Below are positions 5,220-6,698 of a stretch of 6,698 nucleotides of DNA, piece by piece. Position numbers and translations under genes: made by a program. The notes under the pieces were generated by a model. That model was not told where the DNA came from, ran no database searches, and was given only the letters and a program-made list of their open reading frames with translations. Numbering within the stretch: the stretch's first letter is position 1; each line of letters begins with the position of its first letter. The DNA comes from Cyanobacteria bacterium NC_groundwater_1444_Ag_S-0.65um_54_12 (GTDB lineage Bacteria; Cyanobacteriota; Sericytochromatia; S15B-MN24; VGJW01): contig JACQUT010000148.1 of assembly GCA_016267585.1 (NCBI GenBank), positions 1-6,698 of the forward strand, read 5' to 3'.

Positions 5220-5504
5220 TTGAGCAATCCTCGCTAAATCAACCGTCATGCAGCCCCGAGGCCGCTGTGTTCCCTGCTTTAGTTTTCCGGCGCTACCTAC
5301 CATTCCTTGCTAATTTAATGGTTAGGAAAGATTTAAGAAAAAGCTAATTGAACATTATGAAAATTCGCCCAGGGATGATGTAAATGGGCAAGTGCAATAA
5401 GTAGAAACTATGGTAGTTTTATTGCTAACGATAGGTTTAAGCTAGGTAAAGTGGTTACAGGCTGTAGTAGGCCTTTCGGTCTAGTTTTTCCAGGAGTCGT
5501 GAGG
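5220..5504. other. Divergent intergenic region between flp and the cytochrome gene
   Basis: This AT-rich stretch must hold the promoters of both the pilus operon and the cytochrome gene. I find no convincing -35/-10 pair for either strand. A near-identical direct repeat, GCTAATTTAA (5309-5318) and GCTAATTGAA (5343-5352), could be a regulator site, with weak support. The right end holds a terminator-like hairpin (listed separately). Confidence 0.5.
5468..5489 (+). terminator. Terminator-like hairpin in the cytochrome leader
   Basis: TAGGCC (5468-5473), loop TTTC, and GGTCTA (5478-5483) form a 6-bp stem with one G-U pair, followed by G and five T (5485-5489). It lies 15 bases before the start codon of the cytochrome gene and just ahead of its AGGAG ribosome site. 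It could be an attenuator in the leader or the terminator of a short unseen transcript. The stem is short, so confidence is moderate. Confidence 0.4.
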
Positions 5505-6698
5505 ATGAAAATAAAAGCGTTATACTCGAGACGAACTATTTGGGGCGCCACCGCCGCTACCATGCCAATTGCCTTGGTAGTGGCAGTAGGCTGTTTCGGT
5601 CCGCCATCCGGCACCAGCCCATCGGCAGCTCCGGCGGCGACCGCTACTCCTAAAGGTACGAGTCCAACCCCGACCCCGGGGACTGCTGCCTCGCCAACGG
5701 CTTCGCCCAGCATTCTTACCTCGGCAACGCATGAATATTACGCGCAGTCGGATGGTAATTGCCTGAAATGTCATACGGACCAGAAACCTGGTGGCCTGGG
5801 CAACAATGTCCCGTTCATGCCGATCATGCCGAACCCGGCTACCCATACGGGGCGCACCGAGGCAACTTGTCTAGTTTGTCATCCCAAGGCTCCGAGCAAG
5901 ACCCCGCCGATCGTCAAGCTGACCGTGGCCCGGGCCGGTTCGGCTCCGATCATTGACGGCACCGGCAGCGATGCGGTTTGGAGCAGTGCCACCGAGGCCT
6001 CTATTCCGGTGTCGGGTGGTTTACATGCCAGTGCGGGCACGGTAAAGCTCAAGGCACTCCATGATGGCACCAATGTCTATTTCATGGCTACCTGGGCAGA
6101 TCCCACTGAAAGCATCGATCGGGGACCGTATGTCAAGAAAGCGGCGGGAAACTGGGAAGCCATCCCCTTCTATCCCGACAGCTACGAGGACAAGATAGCC
6201 TTCATCTGGAATAACCCGGATAAGCCGACCGCTAACTTCAGCACCCAGGGTTGTGCCGTCATGTGCCATGCCGTCACGGCTTACGGGCGTCCGCTCAAAT
6301 ACACCAATACCGAGAGCGAGATCGCCGACATGTGGCATGCCAAGATAGTACGGCACGTGCTGCCCGCCGGTATCAACCAGATGGACGATCAAAATGTCAT
6401 CAGACCGATTGATATCAACGAAGCGTCGCCTTCTACGGTAGCCACGGCAGAGGATGGTGGCCGGAGGGGCGATAAGCAGACCACGTCGTCGGGCGATAAG
6501 ATCGCGAACAAGCTCGTCAACAACCTGCTGCCCCAGTGGATGCCGGCGGCTGCGCCGTTCACGGTGCCGCCAGGTTATATGCAGGCAACTCAGAGCTTCG
6601 ACGATACCAAGTACAACGTGGGCGACAAGGTCGCTTCAATAGTGGCCAAGAAGCTCACCGAGGGTCGCGGTGACATCGAAGCGCGGACTGTCTATAAC
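5505..6698 (+). CDS. Multihaem cytochrome c lipoprotein with ethylbenzene-dehydrogenase-like domain (3' end missing)
   Basis: The frame is open for 398 codons from ATG 5505 (AGGAG at 5492-5496) to the window edge. Residues 1-30 are a signal peptide ending in VVAVGC, a lipobox-like site with Cys30, and contain SRRTIW, a partial twin-arginine-like motif. Residues 31-70 are a Pro/Thr/Ser/Ala linker. Two CXXCH haem c sites follow: C86-H90 (CLKCH) and C122-H126 (CLVCH). From about residue 148 the pattern matches the ethylbenzene dehydrogenase-related haem domain (EB_dh, DOMON-like): IIDGTGSDAVWSSA, VKLKALHDGTNVYFMATWAD, then GCAVMCH with a CX3CH site at C250-H255, and ADMWHAKIVRHVLPAG. The protein is probably anchored outside the cytoplasmic membrane and carries electrons for an unknown oxidoreductase or respiratory chain. 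It is transcribed away from the pilus operon. The remaining C-terminus is not seen. Confidence 0.85.
   Translation, partial: MKIKALYSRRTIWGATAATMPIALVVAVGCFGPPSGTSPSAAPAATATPKGTSPTPTPGTAASPTASPSILTSATHEYYAQSDGNCLKCHTDQKPGGLGNNVPFMPIMPNPATHTGRTEATCLVCHPKAPSKTPPIVKLTVARAGSAPIIDGTGSDAVWSSATEASIPVSGGLHASAGTVKLKALHDGTNVYFMATWADPTESIDRGPYVKKAAGNWEAIPFYPDSYEDKIAFIWNNPDKPTANFSTQGCAVMCHAVTAYGRPLKYTNTESEIADMWHAKIVRHVLPAGINQMDDQNVIRPIDINEASPSTVATAEDGGRRGDKQTTSSGDKIANKLVNNLLPQWMPAAAPFTVPPGYMQATQSFDDTKYNVGDKVASIVAKKLTEGRGDIEARTVYN

Noticed and set aside
5220..5303. Longer Flp pilin starting at 5303
   Set aside because: Flp leaders are short; ATG 5219 has a proper ribosome site and gives the normal leader and length.
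5009..5310. Repeated 10-mer CATTCCTTGC at 5009-5018 and 5301-5310
   Set aside because: Reads as AAGGA-containing sequence on the minus strand; too short to exceed chance, and the second copy precedes no accepted start.
5408..5846. Open frames on the - strand over the start of the cytochrome gene
   Set aside because: They are antisense to a reading frame with haem motifs, signal peptide and EB_dh-like pattern.
1..6698. tRNA, rRNA, CRISPR arrays, transposase or integrase genes
   Set aside because: I saw no cloverleaf-like or rRNA-like sequence, no regularly spaced non-coding repeats and no transposase motifs in any frame.

Overview
The window is a moderately GC-rich bacterial segment, most likely from a Chloroflexota (or similar monoderm) organism. 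That guess is inference. It rests on a lipoprotein cytochrome with a long Pro/Thr/Ser/Ala-rich linker after the lipobox, an ethylbenzene-dehydrogenase-type haem domain, and a Tad/Flp pilus cluster without a visible secretin.

Layout: (1) 1-564, + strand: possible tail of an upstream gene, then a small cytosolic-looking protein made of five copies of an exact 25-residue repeat with a G-N-K core. A hairpin terminator at 608-658 separates it from a convergent operon. (2) 645-5219, - strand: a tightly packed Tad/Flp pilus operon. In transcription order it holds Flp pilin, A24 prepilin peptidase (TadV/CpaA), TadE-like pseudopilin 1, a Tad/TadG-like protein, TadE-like pseudopilin 2 and CpaB. Several junctions overlap (ATGA, GTGA), indicating translational coupling. 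The assembly ATPase (TadA/CpaF), TadB, TadC and TadZ are not here and must lie elsewhere. (3) 5220-5504: a divergent AT-rich intergenic region ending in a terminator-like hairpin. (4) 5505-6698, + strand: a multihaem cytochrome c lipoprotein with an EB_dh-like domain, running off the window end.

The most unusual signal is a pair of about 125-bp elements with 15-17 bp terminal inverted repeats (3203-3326 and 4280-4405). They lie in opposite orientation inside the pilus operon, about 90% identical by eye, with no transposase. They look like MITEs. One is inserted in frame in the TadG-like gene and encodes its N-terminal ~40 residues; removing it with one imperfect 8-bp flanking repeat recreates a normal pseudopilin start (MSNRKQRGQALVYLT). 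The other sits between the peptidase and TadE-like gene 1. It supplies the peptidase stop codon, duplicates the ATG of the next gene, and can be read through in frame. The arms of the two copies differ by a compensatory base-pair change, so the hairpin is preserved. The two inverted copies bracket exactly one pseudopilin gene body.
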